Shown here: positions 23,525 through 35,292 of the stretch, in pieces
How the letters are laid out: each line of letters begins with the position of its first letter
Numbering within the stretch: the stretch's first letter is position 1
Assembly: GCA_028554795.2 (NCBI GenBank)
Contig: JAPYKE020000575.1
Location: forward strand, 58,412-122,411
Length of the DNA stretch: 64,000 nucleotides
Source of the DNA: Sinohyriopsis cumingii
Lineage: Eukaryota; Mollusca; Bivalvia; Unionida; Unionidae
Reading direction: 5' to 3'
Program-made: the position numbers and the translations under genes
The notes under the pieces: model-generated
What the model was told of the DNA's origin: nothing
Database searches by the model: none
Seen by the model: the letters and a program-made list of their open reading frames with translations, nothing else

Positions 23525-23623
23525 ATTGGGAGCAGGACTAGAGCCCGCGATGTGTCTGTGGTGCCAGGCCTGGGTGATATCTATATTAGCCAGTTGCATT
23601 TAGAGATAGAAGAAAGAAAAAAC

Positions 23624-23663
23624 AGCCCTTCTCTGGGCTAAACAAATCTTTAGAAAAGAGACT
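23624..23663 (+). terminator. Histone-type 3' end signal, gene B (variant loop)
   Basis: AGCCC, TTCTCT, GGGCT, then a purine element TTTAGAAAAGAGACT. The stem is kept while the loop differs from TTTC. Confidence 0.55.
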
Positions 23664-23728
23664 ATTCAAGTTGCCAATTTGTGTGATTGTGGAATAGTGT
23701 GACTATAGAGACTGACTCCTTTAATGAT

Positions 23729-23778
23729 GTGTATGTGTGTGTGTGTGTGTTTGCATGCGTTCGCGTACGTTTGTGTGT
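23729..23778. repeat. (TG)n microsatellite
   Basis: TG-rich tract between genes B and C; the following 150 bp contain loose GGATAGTA repeats. Confidence 0.8.
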
Positions 23779-23984
23779 TGATAGTAGATGTTGGGTTTGT
23801 ATGCGTTCGTGTACGTATGTGGATAGTATAAAATGTTTTGTTTTTTCCTTCTCTTCTGTGGGATAGTAGATTATGGCGTGGATAATATATAAAAATGTTT
23901 TTTCTTCTTCCCCATCTGTGTGGATAGTATATATTGGGGTGTTTTTTCCCTTCCCTTATGTGTGGATAGTAGAACTGAGTGTAA

Positions 23985-24030
23985 GGGATGTTTTCCTTCA
24001 CGTCCGTGCTTGAGACATATAAAGTCGAGC
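23985..24030 (+). promoter_or_regulatory. Conserved promoter box C with TATA
   Basis: GGGATGTTTTCCTTCACGTC, CGTGCTTGAGACATATAAAG. TATA at 24,017-24,024. Confidence 0.75.
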
Positions 24031-24071
24031 GTTCGGCATTCGCGACATTCAACCTTGAATAATCAACGAAG

Positions 24072-24440
24072 ATGGCTTCGAACCAGATTGCCGTGATGAA
24101 GACATTACAAGAGGCTATAGACGACCTTGGGATATCAGAGGGATTCGTCATGAAATTGGAGTATGTTGTCTATACTATTCACAGAGCCAAGATGGAGACA
24201 TACAATGCAAAGAAGACTAAGAAAAGATTGAGAGAGCTGCCGAAAAAAGTAAATGAGGACAAGGAGGACGAAGAAGACAGAATAATAATGAAGAAGTGGA
24301 ATGAAAAATTCGAAAAAGGGACAGAAAGAAAAAAGGAATAAAGAGGAGGAGGAGAAACCGGAGAAGGAGCAAGAGAAGCAGAAAAATAAAAAGAACGTAG
24401 AGGAGAAAATAAGAAGTTGGTGGAGGAAACGAAGAGATTA
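24072..24440 (+). pseudogene. Right-arm small gene C (helical, highly charged)
   Basis: ATG 55 bases after the TATA box. An 89-codon frame: an N-terminal helix-rich part (MASNQIAVMKTLQEAIDDLG... to about residue 45) then a Lys/Glu/Asp-rich part ending at 24,341. The charged character continues in a shifted frame to about 24,440, so this copy is probably truncated by a frameshift. It is the outermost plus-strand gene, and its 3' signal lies at the inner edge of the right TIR. No known domain; charged coiled coils of this sort are not diagnostic. Confidence 0.5.
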
Positions 24441-24454
24441 AAAGGCAAAGAAGA

Positions 24455-25049
24455 AGAGGAAAACCAAATTCCCTTTTCAGGGCCACTTCACTGTCTCGAA
24501 AAGATATGCTCTCTTGCCTAAATAAATGTTTTCGTCGATTTTATATTTTATGTTTGCCTCGAAAACATTTACTCTCTTGCCTACAAATTTGTTTAGTCGA
24601 TTTTATATTTTATGTGTGATAGATTTATGTTCATAAATCTATGTATGTGTCCTATATCTATATATATGTCTACCATTGCTATGTTCCGCCAGTCCAGCCC
24701 CGCCAAGCGTTGTTATTCGTATAGTTTATAAACTAGCTGAATTTACCCGCGACCCGCTACCCGCTGAACTAGCTGAACTTACCCGTCACCCGCCTTTTCC
24801 CCCCGCTCTCACTGTTTGCTGTTTGGGCCGATTGAGGTCAGCCCCTTGCAACATTGCTGCCAATGTCAGGTACCGTGACGTCACCTCACCTGTTCCATTC
24901 CTATTAACCCTATACAAACACAACTTTCCCTTGTCCTTATACAAGCCCAGCCTTTTGTCCGTATAAATCTTTTCAGTAAACGTGCCCAGGTTTTTTTTTT
25001 GTCCATGTAATTCCCATTGTCCGTAAAGTGCCCCTCCCCCTTCACTGCT
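24455..25049 (-). repeat. Element 1 right terminal inverted repeat
   Basis: Inverted partner of 7,912-8,550. It keeps TGACGTCA (24,876-24,883) and the GCTAGCTGAACTTACCCG subrepeats. Its inner end holds the histone-like 3' signal of the outermost plus-strand gene. Confidence 0.85.
24469..24508 (+). terminator. Histone-type 3' end signal, gene C (partly decayed)
   Basis: TTCCCT, loop TTTC, AGGGCC, then ACTTC and CTCGAAAAGATAT. The two outer pairs are lost. It is the TIR partner of the left-hand site at 8,519. Confidence 0.55.
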
Positions 25050-25055
25050 TACACT
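25050..25055. other. Target-site duplication TACACT of element 1 (right copy)
   Basis: Identical to 7,906-7,911 directly outside the left end. Confidence 0.85.
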
Positions 25056-25517
25056 ATCTTTAGCAGTTATTAAAATACGGAAAAATGAATTTTTCCAGAT
25101 TAGACTATACCAGCTTCTGAAAGCGTAATGAATGAATTACCAAATATATCACATATAAAAAGGTTTACAACTTACCTTTGAAGTCCAACAAGTGAAAAAT
25201 AACCAAACGTATCTAGCTCATCTGAAAGGAAGGCCATGCTATATACTCTGTACTCCATATTATACCTCCAATCCACACCAAACGAAAGGGAATTAAAAGA
25301 CCTTTTAAGAAAGACCTAATACATACAAAGTCTTTTTTAAATAAACTACAACCAGTGAGGAACACCTGGGAAATTCTTTCTCTTTAAAAATCTAACCCTA
25401 TTCATAATACCAAATTGTAGTACTGCAAGAAATGAGAACGAAAATTTAGAATTGAATAGACCGATTACAAATCACGAAAATATGTAGTGTGTTTGCTAAA
25501 CCAAATCTCTCTCTCTA

Positions 25518-25566
<49 letters not shown>

Positions 25567-26120
25567 ATCTATGGTTTAACAAATGCCTACTTAAATGTAT
25601 GAATATGCTCACATATTTATCAAGCATTAACATATAAGACTACAAAACTAAGACTGTAAAATAGTACATGCTAAAAAGTACAGTCCTTGAATGGCTAAAT
25701 AAAATAATACAACATAACCAGATATCTTTAGCATACTAAATTTTGCCAAAGCTCTCTATGCCCAGGTCAAGAAATTATTCCTGGTGCTGAAAACTCTCTA
25801 CAAAGTACACTCATCGATATTTTAAACTAAGGTCAGTGTGTAGAGCAAGCTACGATGGCTTTTCTTAACTACATATCAGAACTGATAAACGAAATAATTC
25901 AGCAGCCGTATGCCCGTATACAAAAGCACACATGGCTGACAGTAACGCTAGCCCAATTATTTGTTGTTGGTTTGGTTTGTTGCTGTTATTTCTTAAACGG
26001 ACTGGCTGTGCCATATTTATAAATAACATTTTAATATGTATCTGGCACAAACAGACCGGACTGACAATTAGGACGTATTTTAATTTCCCTGTCACACGCG
26101 TACTAATGTACTGCGAGAAT
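25056..26120. other. Host DNA, no gene; TCTA microsatellite
   Basis: No convincing coding frame. A (TCTA)n tract lies at about 25,509-25,572. Confidence 0.6.
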
Positions 26121-26139
26121 ATCTAGTTCTGTCGAACTC

Positions 26140-26582
26140 CAACTATTCCTCCAGTCAGACTCATCATGTTACATTGTTTCATTTCTAGCCAGACAGACTC
26201 ATCATGTTACATTGTTTCATTTCTAGCCAGACAGACTCATCATGTTACATTGTTTCATTTCTAGCCAGACAGACTCATCATGTTACATTGTTTCATTTCT
26301 AGCCAGACAGACTCATCATGTTACATTGTTTCATTTCTAGCCAGACAGACTCATCATGTTGCATTGTTTCATTTCTAGCCAGACAGACTCATCATGTTAA
26401 CTTGTTTCATTTCTAGCCAGACAGACTCATCATGTTGCATTGTTTCATTTCTAGCCAGACAGACGCATCATGTTACATTGTAGCAGTTCTGTCCAGACAA
26501 ACTCATCATGGTACGTTGTAACATTTCTGTCCAGGCAACTCATGTTACATTGTTACATTTCTAGCCAGACATACTCATCAGG
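26140..26582. repeat. 38-bp minisatellite, about 11 units
   Basis: Tandem copies of AGACTCATCATGTTACATTG joined to TTTCATTTCTAGCCAGAC. The central units are identical; the last three are diverged. Confidence 0.95.
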
Positions 26583-26803
26583 TGAAAAATCTATACCCAA
26601 TAAGACATTACATTGTCCCTAGAGATTTCAACATGGCGACTCGATGTGTTATTTCCCCAGGTCGCTATAATCTTTTTACCCTAGTAAAGCATAGATTGCC
26701 CTCCTTTGCCCTATATCACCTACTATGATCATTTTGTCTTCAAAATGGTTAAAGGTAAAGTTGTGAATAAGTAATCCAGATACTTTTTCGTTCTATACGT
26801 ATT

Positions 26804-27322
26804 TTATTCATCACCTTGGTTCTCAAGATATAGAAAATATTCACTCGATTGTTTTATTGCTGATGCCAATTCTAATGGAAACATCAGGACATCATCGTGG
26901 CCATAAACACGATAAAGAATTATTCCAAGTATGGCTTGGTCAAAGCGATGACAAGTGCCGAGCGGTGTTAGTCCATCAATTTCTGGACAGTCCAACAATT
27001 CCTTTGATCTCGAAGTCACCATGCATCCGAACGATAATGCACATGACACCCAGGGCCTCATGATGGTCTCCAGCGTGAAATTTGTCCGACGAACTATGAT
27101 TCCACCCCCCGCAGCGTCCTTTTCATCGTAAAATAAACAAGGATCTTCGCCGAGGAACTTGAATGTATCGGGATCAACGTGTCCTCCGAGAGAATACCCG
27201 AACTTCCATGTAGATATTCCATAATGCTTTACCTGAGCTTCCAACACTGGGAATAAACTCATGTTTTGGAATCGCATAGACGTATCCAACCACAACACAT
27301 ATCCATATTCGTTGAGAACCGT
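26804..27322 (-). CDS. Probable last exon of a host gene (enzyme-like domain, unidentified)
   Basis: A 173-codon open frame begins directly after a good splice acceptor on the minus strand (pyrimidine tract and CGCAG at about 27,323-27,339), so it is probably a 3' exon, not a complete gene. It reads VLNEYGYVLWLDTSMRF, later IMRPWVSCALSFGCM and LGTCHRFDQAILGIIL, and ends at a TAA that overlaps an AATAAA (near 26,804). The WLDTS and CHRFDQ patterns resemble invertebrate glycosyltransferase-like proteins of uncharacterised families, but I cannot name one with confidence. No upstream exon was firmly identified within the window. Confidence 0.5.
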   Translation of the reverse strand, partial: TVLNEYGYVLWLDTSMRFQNMSLFPVLEAQVKHYGISTWKFGYSLGGHVDPDTFKFLGEDPCLFYDEKDAAGGGIIVRRTNFTLETIMRPWVSCALSFGCMVTSRSKELLDCPEIDGLTPLGTCHRFDQAILGIILYRVYGHDDVLMFPLELASAIKQSSEYFLYLENQGDE

Positions 27323-27329
27323 CTGCGAG

Positions 27330-30300
27330 AAGAAAAAAGAAACTATACTAAATATACTGAAAATTTAGTAAAGACTATTTCCTAGAGGCCGGCCCTTATA
27401 ATTTCGGTGAGTGACGGAAAGGCAATATTTAGAGAAAAAATCCGTTAGCCAAATAACTGTAAAAAAATACTCATTTTGTATTTTTTTGTGGCAGGATTTT
27501 TTAAAATTAATTCTATCATTCGTATTAGTTGGAACAAATATCTTGATGCAAAAGAAAAAACCCCAAACAATTCCTGGTCGAAAGCAACAGTCGATGTTCT
27601 ACCCACCTTCCCTTCCCATCGCATCGTGAATAGAAGGTCCCGGAGACTTGGAAACTTGGGTAACTGTGCCAACCAAAGGTCTTTGGGGTCACAATGAATA
27701 GCATGTTATCGAGTATTCGGTGCAGACGATTGGTTCAGAAGTCAATGTTATTATAGTTGACTTGGTGTTTATGTGGTCTCGTCTACATAACCAAGTCTTT
27801 GAAACTTGGATGTAGATTTGTGCATTAGCTCAAGTCTTATTCAACTTGAGTGTAATTTCATCCATTTATGGTGAAATCTGAAAATTTCGAAACTCCTGAC
27901 GCAAAAGTTCGGATGATTGACAGCAACTAATTTCGAAATATAACGGAGAAAAGGCATTGTCGGATAGAATGTCCAAACATTTGGGGACCAAAAAGACATA
28001 ATTATGGTAGCCAAAATATTCTCTTTGGCATAACTTTAACACCTTTCGGTGGAAACGTTGTAAACAGTCTCAATGAAGTCCACGTATATATGGTGCAACA
28101 ACTACTCCAGCTTAACTGAGTAAGCTTTGTGACATTACACAGGAAATTTCCATGGGATATGCATTATGGAGAAATAATGTCCGTGTCAAATTTTTTATTG
28201 CTTGGAAGGACAACTGTTCTTTGGATTGTGCTTTTAAAATTAAAATCTACTTTAAAAAAATGTTATTAATGTGAACTCATCTACCTTCTTCACGATTTAC
28301 GCCTTCTCGAGCTACGGGTGTGTATAGGGAATGGAGTTTATCCCACTTTCCGCGCGAGGTAACAGAGTGAAAGACTTTGCACGGAATGTACAATACAGGA
28401 GCTTGACGATAAATAGTGCTAAAATTTTCTCATGTTTTGTAGGTTGCATATAATTAAGACAAGCTATACCAGGCAATCACCGTCTTGCTTCTATTAGGTA
28501 GAGTTATATCGGCAGATAACGTACCGTTACAGAGAGTTGCTTTCATATTTTTTTCTCCGTTGTACCCAACCTAAATTGGCAAGTAATATAGGTCAGTAAC
28601 TAATACAACATGTGCCTACCGACTCGTGTTGCAGACTGCCTAGAAGACAATGCAGATTTAATGATCGCGTTGCATCATGGAAAAAATTGACAATGAATAT
28701 AGCCTTGTGGACTAGTCTCCCATGATGCTCCGCCAGGCGCGCACGGGTGAATGGTTGATACCAGTGGAGAAATTCAAGATAGCGGAAGTAAAACTGTTTG
28801 GGTTTAACGTCATTTCTCGGTGGATGATATTATACATGGCACTCAGGGTAACTGGTGGAAGAAAAAAAAAACCCAGAAAATCCCGGTAAGAACCACTGAC
28901 ACAGGAGAAGCTACTAGCTTCCTCACATACCCATACTGGCCGAATACGAAACTCGACTAAGTAAACCCAGCATCTACGTTATGTTAAAGTACTCTTTTCA
29001 AGTTAATATTTCTCAGTCAGTTAATCGCCACATAAGTCTAAAACTCTCTGTGTCAGTCAGAGACTTACGATATAGATCTATTTTCTGGGTATATATTTCA
29101 TGCAGTACTAATATTAATACTTGAACTATCTAGATTTCCAGTCGTGGCTATCACATAATAAATTGCAAATTAGTATTTTTCTAATAAAGGTAGATAGAAT
29201 TGTCAAAATGTAAAGCTCCAAAAATTGTATTACATAATATGGTTTCTGCTGCATTACCAATCTAATCCCACACATCACGACCAAATTATCTGTTCCATCA
29301 ATCCATTTTAAAATACAAGCATGCTGCATGACAGGAAAGTCGGAATATTCGAAAATGTTGAAACTTAATTTAAAATAACTGTAAAACACAATCCAAATAC
29401 TTTCATTTAAGTAAAGCATTTCTGGCACAAATGAAGCACAACCATAAAATTACGCAATCTCTCACCGTACAGCCATTCCCCCAACTCACACATCATGGCT
29501 GAAAATGACAATATTATACAGTGATACTGTAAACAAACACCCATTGCTTCTTTAATTTACATAGTTTTGATTAATACAACGAAAACGTCGGTGGCGACAC
29601 GGTTGGAAATAACTGATTTTAATGCTATTTCTTTATTTGCCAACGCATTTTTAAAAATTTCTTCTGCCATCTTGAATCTTTTTATCTGGTATCGGTTATT
29701 CAACGGAGGGTGTTTTTTCTCGTGTGCTTAGCAGCATAGGAGGCCAAGGTAGACCAGGTTACAGTGAAATACAACATTTGGAACAACCTCGGTTGTTTCT
29801 GCGAGACAGAAATATGCCTCTCACGTACGTCGGGCACAGGTGTCTGATGCGAGTTCAATATTGAAAAAAGTCACTAACTTGAAGAATAAAAAATCATACC
29901 GAGTGACCAGCTTACCTAAGATTATTCCTATGGCCCGTTCCCACACCGCACCCTGTATATCATACTTCGATATAGACAAGATAAGCAAAACTTCATTCCA
30001 CACCTGATCATCAATCTCAAGGCTTCTATTCTCGTCCATGATGACACTAGGCCATACTCTATGGCTGGTTTTATTCCTAAAACATTGTTCTATTCATCAA
30101 GCCATCGCTGACTTTTCTGCATTGCACCAAATGGAAGTTACCTCCTCCGAAACGTAGGAATTGTGCGAGTTTTGCCCTCAGTCAGTCATGCCCACCTACA
30201 ACTTGCGGTACTTACAGACTGAGTCTTACTTGGAGAACAGTGGTAGATGCCAAGGTAAGTTTCTATTTCTACTTACCATTCACTCGAATAAACTTTAGGA

Positions 30301-30770
30301 ATCATGTTGGATGGAAAATTACGCATTTGTAAGCTAATCTCTACTCGGTTTGATTTCAATATACAGTTTTTATACCCACCTGACTGAAAAGCGGCACACA
30401 CAAAACAGGGGCGTAAAATGAATGGCTCAAAGGTCATTACATTTGTAGCAGAAAAATAAACTAAATTTAGTAGACTCCCTATTTACTTTATTTTCTAAAT
30501 CGAAATGGTATGCATTAGAATTATTGTTATATTAAACAGTCAAGTCTGAGCCAATCAGGTTACGCGCCTGAGTTTTATGTGGCACAATCTCTATTCACTC
30601 AGGACTCAGGAGGTAGCGAATTTGGTACTGACTGATTTCGAATAGAGTGGATATTTGCAAACGTACAAGTAATTCTTTCATGGAACAAGATTCCAAGAGT
30701 TGATTCTAGTGAATCATAAATAAACATTTACCTTGCATTTAGAGTCACTTACACTGTATCTAGATACGGA
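27330..30770. other. Host intergenic or intronic DNA, no gene confirmed
   Basis: AT-rich sequence without a supported coding frame, possibly intron of the gene at 26,804-27,322. It includes a decayed SINE at about 28,798-28,965 on the minus strand, recognised by GGGTTTAACG at one end and GAAGCTACTAGC in the centre. Confidence 0.5.
28798..28965 (-). repeat. Decayed tRNA-derived SINE body
   Basis: It shares GGGTTTAACGTCATTT, the TGGTGGAAGAA stretch and GTAAGAACCAC...GAAGCTACTAGC with the SINE at 58,393-58,637. The tRNA head is lost. Confidence 0.6.
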
Positions 30771-30771
30771 T

Positions 30772-31064
30772 GTTGTTCCTATTGGGTTTAACGTTTTCTC
30801 TCAATGCATCATCGGCTATGCATGGCGACCAGTATAACTGTTGGAGGACGAACCAGTGAAAGATCCGGTAAGAACCACCGACCGACGAAAAGCTACTGGC
30901 AAACTTTTTCATATACCCACATTGTCCGAGCCCGATATTTGAACCCTCTCGAAAAGAGGTGAGATGGCAGTGATCGGTAATGGCAAGCGCTTTAGACAAC
31001 TCGGCCACCCTGGATTTAGACCACTCGGCCACGCTGGATTTAGACCACTCGGCCACCCTGGGCC
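30772..31064 (-). repeat. tRNA-derived SINE, minus orientation, with triplicated head segment
   Basis: Same family as 58,393-58,637 and 51,385-51,618. On the minus strand it starts GGGGCCC, and a 24-bp GGCCGAGTGGTCTAAATC unit from the A-box region is present three times in tandem; the rest of the SINE body and a short TGTTGTT tail (plus-strand view) follow. Confidence 0.75.
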
Positions 31065-31639
31065 CCTGTATTTATCTTTAAGTAGCGCAAGTTGTAGGTG
31101 AGCGTAATTTGTCTCGGCAGGCAAAATCGCTCAATTTTTACGTTTCGGGGCCGGTAACTTCAGTTTGGTGCATCGCCAAAAAAGTCAACGATAGCTTGAG
31201 GAACTGAAAAATATATATCAGGAACCTTGTGTTTGGAAGTTACTTTTGTTGTCTCTTGTATTGTATGATATTTAGGGTCCAGTGTCAAAACGGGTCATAC
31301 GAGTAATCTGATGTAATTCTGCCACTTCCTATGAATTTTTTCCTTCAAGTTATTTGCTTTTTGTCTTCCAAAATTAAGCTTTCGTCTGACACCTGTGTAT
31401 CGGTGTAGTAATTCACATGCCTTTCAGGAATTATTTAAAGAGCCAAATATGTCGGGGGGGGGGGGAGGGGGCAGTTAAAAAAGCTCATTACTGAAACAGG
31501 GATACTTCCAATTTCAGAGAAACCCATTTCGAGCCCAGTTCCTTTTTCTCTCTGTGCAGTTTGGTACTGGGTCATGTTGATACAAGTACAGACACAAATC
31601 GGACGAAAATATGGCACAACCACACGTACATACCACAAA

Positions 31640-31760
31640 CGCTTCAGCTGAGAGTTGCTAATACAGACACCGAAGAGACTGCTACAGATACAGACACCGA
31701 AGAGACTGCTACAGATACAGATACCGAAACGAAAATACAATGACATACAAATGCAAATAC
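31640..31760. repeat. Short minisatellite (ACAGACACCGAAGAGACTGCT units)
   Basis: About three tandem copies of a 30-bp unit with ACACCGAAGAGACTGCTACA, then related ACAGATAC repeats. Confidence 0.8.
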
Positions 31761-31989
31761 ATAGATACGGATACAGATTTTGGACTCGTGTACACGGGAC
31801 ACCGACACGAGTAAAGACACCAACGCAGAATATTCCCTCTCATAGAGTTTAATACAAAGTATGTACACTGGCCGAAATACAAAGATGGAAGCAAATATGA
31901 AGATACCGATTCAGGTACTAGTACATATCGATACACGTCGATAAAACATCGATAAAGAAACCCATTTGCAGATGTGGGCAATATGCATC

Positions 31990-33060
31990 CACGTGATGCT
32001 GCAAAATACAGATACGGATACAGATTTTAAAAAAATAACCTTATAGATACGGATACAGTTACAAACACAAATAACCTTATAGATACAGACACAGTTACAA
32101 AAACAAATAACATTATATATACCGATAAAGATACAAACACAAATAACCTTACAGACACATATACAGTTACAAACACAAATAACCTTATAGATACGGTTAC
32201 AATTACAAACACAAAAAAATCTTACAGATACGGATACAGACACAAACACAAATAAAGTTATTGATACGGAAATAGTTACAAACATAAATAACCTTATATA
32301 TACGGATATAGTTACAAACACAAAAAATGTTATAGATTCGGATACAGACATAAACATAAATAACGTTATAGATACGGACACAAATACAAACACAAATAAC
32401 GTTATAGATAGGAATACAAAAACAAAACTCCTTATAGATACGGACACAAATACAAACAAAAATAACCTTATTGATACAGATACAGTTACAAAACAAATAA
32501 CCATAAGATACGGATATAGACACAAACACAAATAACCTTATATATACAGATACAGTTACAAAAACAAATAACGTTAAAGATACGGATATAGACACAAACA
32601 CAAATAACCTTATGGATACGGATACAAATACAAACATAAATAACCTTATAGATACGGATACAGTTACAAACACAAATAACCTTATAGATACGGATATAGT
32701 TTAAAAAATAATATTATAGATACGGATACAGATACAAACACAAATAACGTTATAGATACGGATACAGTTAAAAACACAAATAATCTTATACATACACAGT
32801 TACAAACACAAATAATCTTAAATATACGGATACAAATACAGACACAAATAACCTTATAGGTACAAATACAGTTACAAACACAAATAACCTTATAGATACG
32901 GATACAAATACAAACACAAATAACCTTATAGATACGGATACAGACACAAACACAAATAACCTTATAGATACAGATACAGTTACAAACACAAATAACCTTA
33001 TAGATACGGATACAAATACAAACAAAAACAATATACAGTTACAATAACAAATAACGTGAT
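31990..33060. repeat. 36-bp satellite array, about 30 units
   Basis: Diverged tandem copies of AACCTTATAGATACGGATAC followed by AGTTACAAACACAAAT. Long open frames on the minus strand with FVFVSVSIRL repeats are by-products of a repeat length divisible by three and should not be called genes. Confidence 0.92.
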
Positions 33061-33136
33061 AGATGCACATACAGTTATAAACACACATACAAAAACAACA
33101 ACGTTACAGTTACGGAGACAGTTACCATCAGAAATA

Positions 33137-33245
<109 letters not shown>

Positions 33246-33447
33246 TTACCAACACAATTAAAGTTACAGATAAGGACACAGTTATAAATACCAATGAAGT
33301 TATAAATACGGATACAGTTACAAACACAGACATATACATGTATACCTGAATAATCAGAATCTTCCACGCAAACCCTGGCAACAGTGATACATGATCAGGA
33401 TACTTATCAAAGGGGAAGTCTCGAACCTCACATCTACAATATTTCTT

Positions 33448-33456
33448 TACCTGATG

Positions 33457-33485
<29 letters not shown>
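33448..33485. repeat. (TAA)n microsatellite
   Basis: About 12 AAT/TAA triplets. Confidence 0.9.
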
Positions 33486-33487
<2 letters not shown>

Positions 33488-33599
33488 TATAAGTAACACG
33501 TTTAATTACAAGACTGTGTACTCATTGCTTTACAAATCCAACACGCATTTGAACGATATAAATAATACGAGGCATACATCCTGTGAGTATTTGTAATAT

Positions 33600-35130
33600 T
33601 GGCGTAAGATCAGAACCCTATTTCCGGTATGTGTGCAAATGATGGTGTACATTCTTAGCTGCAGTTATATATTAATACACATACCGTACAATGACAATGC
33701 ATCTTTTGACGCATAGTGGGCCCGAAAATAATATCACAATAATGCGATCTTGATTGCTAGATCACGTCGAATTGTCAGTATTAGAAACTTCGGACCATTA
33801 CGAGACACAAAGCGTTGAGTCCTGATCCGGATTTTCTGATGCTGACAACAAGAATTGATCTACCAGTCAAAACCCAATTATCATAATAATGATATTACCT
33901 GTCAATTTTCAGATAAAAAAGAAATTGCTTACGTTTTCAGCTTTCTCATACGAACTTCATTTTAATTCATAAACCTAATTTCAATTTTTGAACAGGTGAT
34001 TCTCGAATAAATATCGGTTTGATCAAATGAAGCGTGAATAACAAGTCAGTCAGTATCACTACTATCACTGTTAACAACAAGAATTCATCAACGCATGGAA
34101 GCAGAAGACCCATATATGTGATTTAAAGCCATTGTGCAGTTGTCAGATTTTGCATTATGGAAGGCATTATCAGCTGAATAACTAGGAAAGTTCATATCCG
34201 AGGGCCGGCTGATACCGTTTGAACTGCTTCTGGCTGGACATTGGGATTTGGTATGGGAATAATATCATTAGTTTTAACAGTTATTTACAGCGGGACTGAA
34301 ATAATTCTTGGAACTTGATGATACAGATCTTTTTAAAGAAAATGCTACTTGTTTCCTTTTCTATGTAAAGTGAGGGTGAGACGTAGTTATTCACGTTTGT
34401 TCCGTTGTAGCCAAGATATCTGGAGGAAAATGTAGTTCCAGCCTCGTTTGAGAGTATGGTAATACGGAATCAGAAAACGAGAGTATCATTTTCCATACTT
34501 TTCGGATCAGACGGTACAATTCTGGGTCATTGTTTGGCAGAAAATTGATAGCATTATAATAAACTATATTAGCACTTGGAGCAGCGCTGGCTAAGTTGTT
34601 ATCATGCAGGAGTCGAAGAGTGCTGATTCGAATCCTGCCCAGATGAGGCTGAGTCTTGTATTTTTTTTTTTTTGCAAGACGCTTTCCTCCAATTAACGAA
34701 ACATTAGAACCAGTATAACCTTGCCAACTCATCAATACCCGATGAATTAAGACTTACGACGCACTAGGACTTACGACGCCCTAGGATTTACGAGATAAAA
34801 CGAATCCAGCCTTATAGTAATTGGACTGTGCGAAACATTTTTTCTTTCTTTTTGATTGTAATGTGCCTGTTTGTGCTATTTCTATTAGTAGTTTCTCACT
34901 GGCAAGACGATATCGACGACAAAGCACGGAAGGAGGGATAATAATTGCAAACAACGTAACCCACAGGAAAAAATACTCACTGTATAATCAATATGGGCCG
35001 AATTATATTTCCTCATAGCAAATCTGTTTATATCTACCCTGCTTACCGACCCACAAACTCACTCTCATCATGGAAGAAACAATTTGAACGCGAGCTAAAG
35101 GTCGCTTTAGCTTTTATTAATGAAGTAATT
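33600..35130. other. Host DNA, no gene seen
   Basis: Short open frames only. A 17-bp ACTTACGACGC-CTAGG unit recurs about three times at 34,749-34,795. Confidence 0.5.
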
Positions 35131-35139
35131 ATCATATGC

Positions 35140-35292
35140 TTGGCACTCAGCATTAAGAGGTTAGTGTTAGGACTGGTCGGCCTGGTGTCAGGATAATGTG
35201 ACTGGGTGGGATATGTCTGCGGCATGATGCCCCAATGCATGACATCACTATAAACTACCACATTGCAGAGATCGTAGCGACTTGGCCGTTAA
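35140..35292 (+). repeat. SINE body related to 640-909
   Basis: It shares GGCACTCAGCATTAAGAGGT, the GTTAGTGTTAGGACTGGTCG stretch and the TGTGACTGGGTGGGA stretch with the complement of 650-790. The tRNA-like head is missing, so it is a 5'-truncated or head-deleted copy. Confidence 0.65.

Larger units (their letters stand above)
7912..25049. mobile_element. Element 1: decayed Polinton/Maverick, about 17.1 kb
   Basis: The ends are set by three signs read directly: the left end begins AGTAGTGAAGG and the right end is its near-complement (CTTCACTGCT); long inverted repeats run inward from both; and the 6-bp direct repeat TACACT abuts both ends (7,906-7,911 and 25,050-25,055). AG...CT termini and 6-bp target duplications are typical of Polintons. 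The gene set (PolB fragment, retroviral-type integrase, adenain-like protease, penton-like and hexon-like capsid proteins) agrees. Nearly every gene is broken, and compared with the related element 3 two internal segments are missing: the PolB C-terminal half plus most of the ATPase, and part of the basic-protein region. It has also been hit by at least two other transposons. Confidence 0.9.

Noticed and set aside
22244..24508. Idea that the stem-loop units are a decayed histone gene cluster
   Set aside because: None of the frames shows a histone fold or the Lys/Ala/Arg pattern of any histone, and orthologous loops follow clearly non-histone genes in element 3.
26150..26580. CRISPR-like array of 38-bp units
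   Set aside because: Contiguous minisatellite without spacers.
29821..30039. Possible upstream exon of the host gene with a GTAAGC donor near 29,915
   Set aside because: The splice-like site is plausible but frame continuity and similarity could not be shown.
32000..33060. CRISPR-like array of regular repeats
   Set aside because: There are no unique spacers; the whole unit repeats, and the context is a eukaryotic genome.
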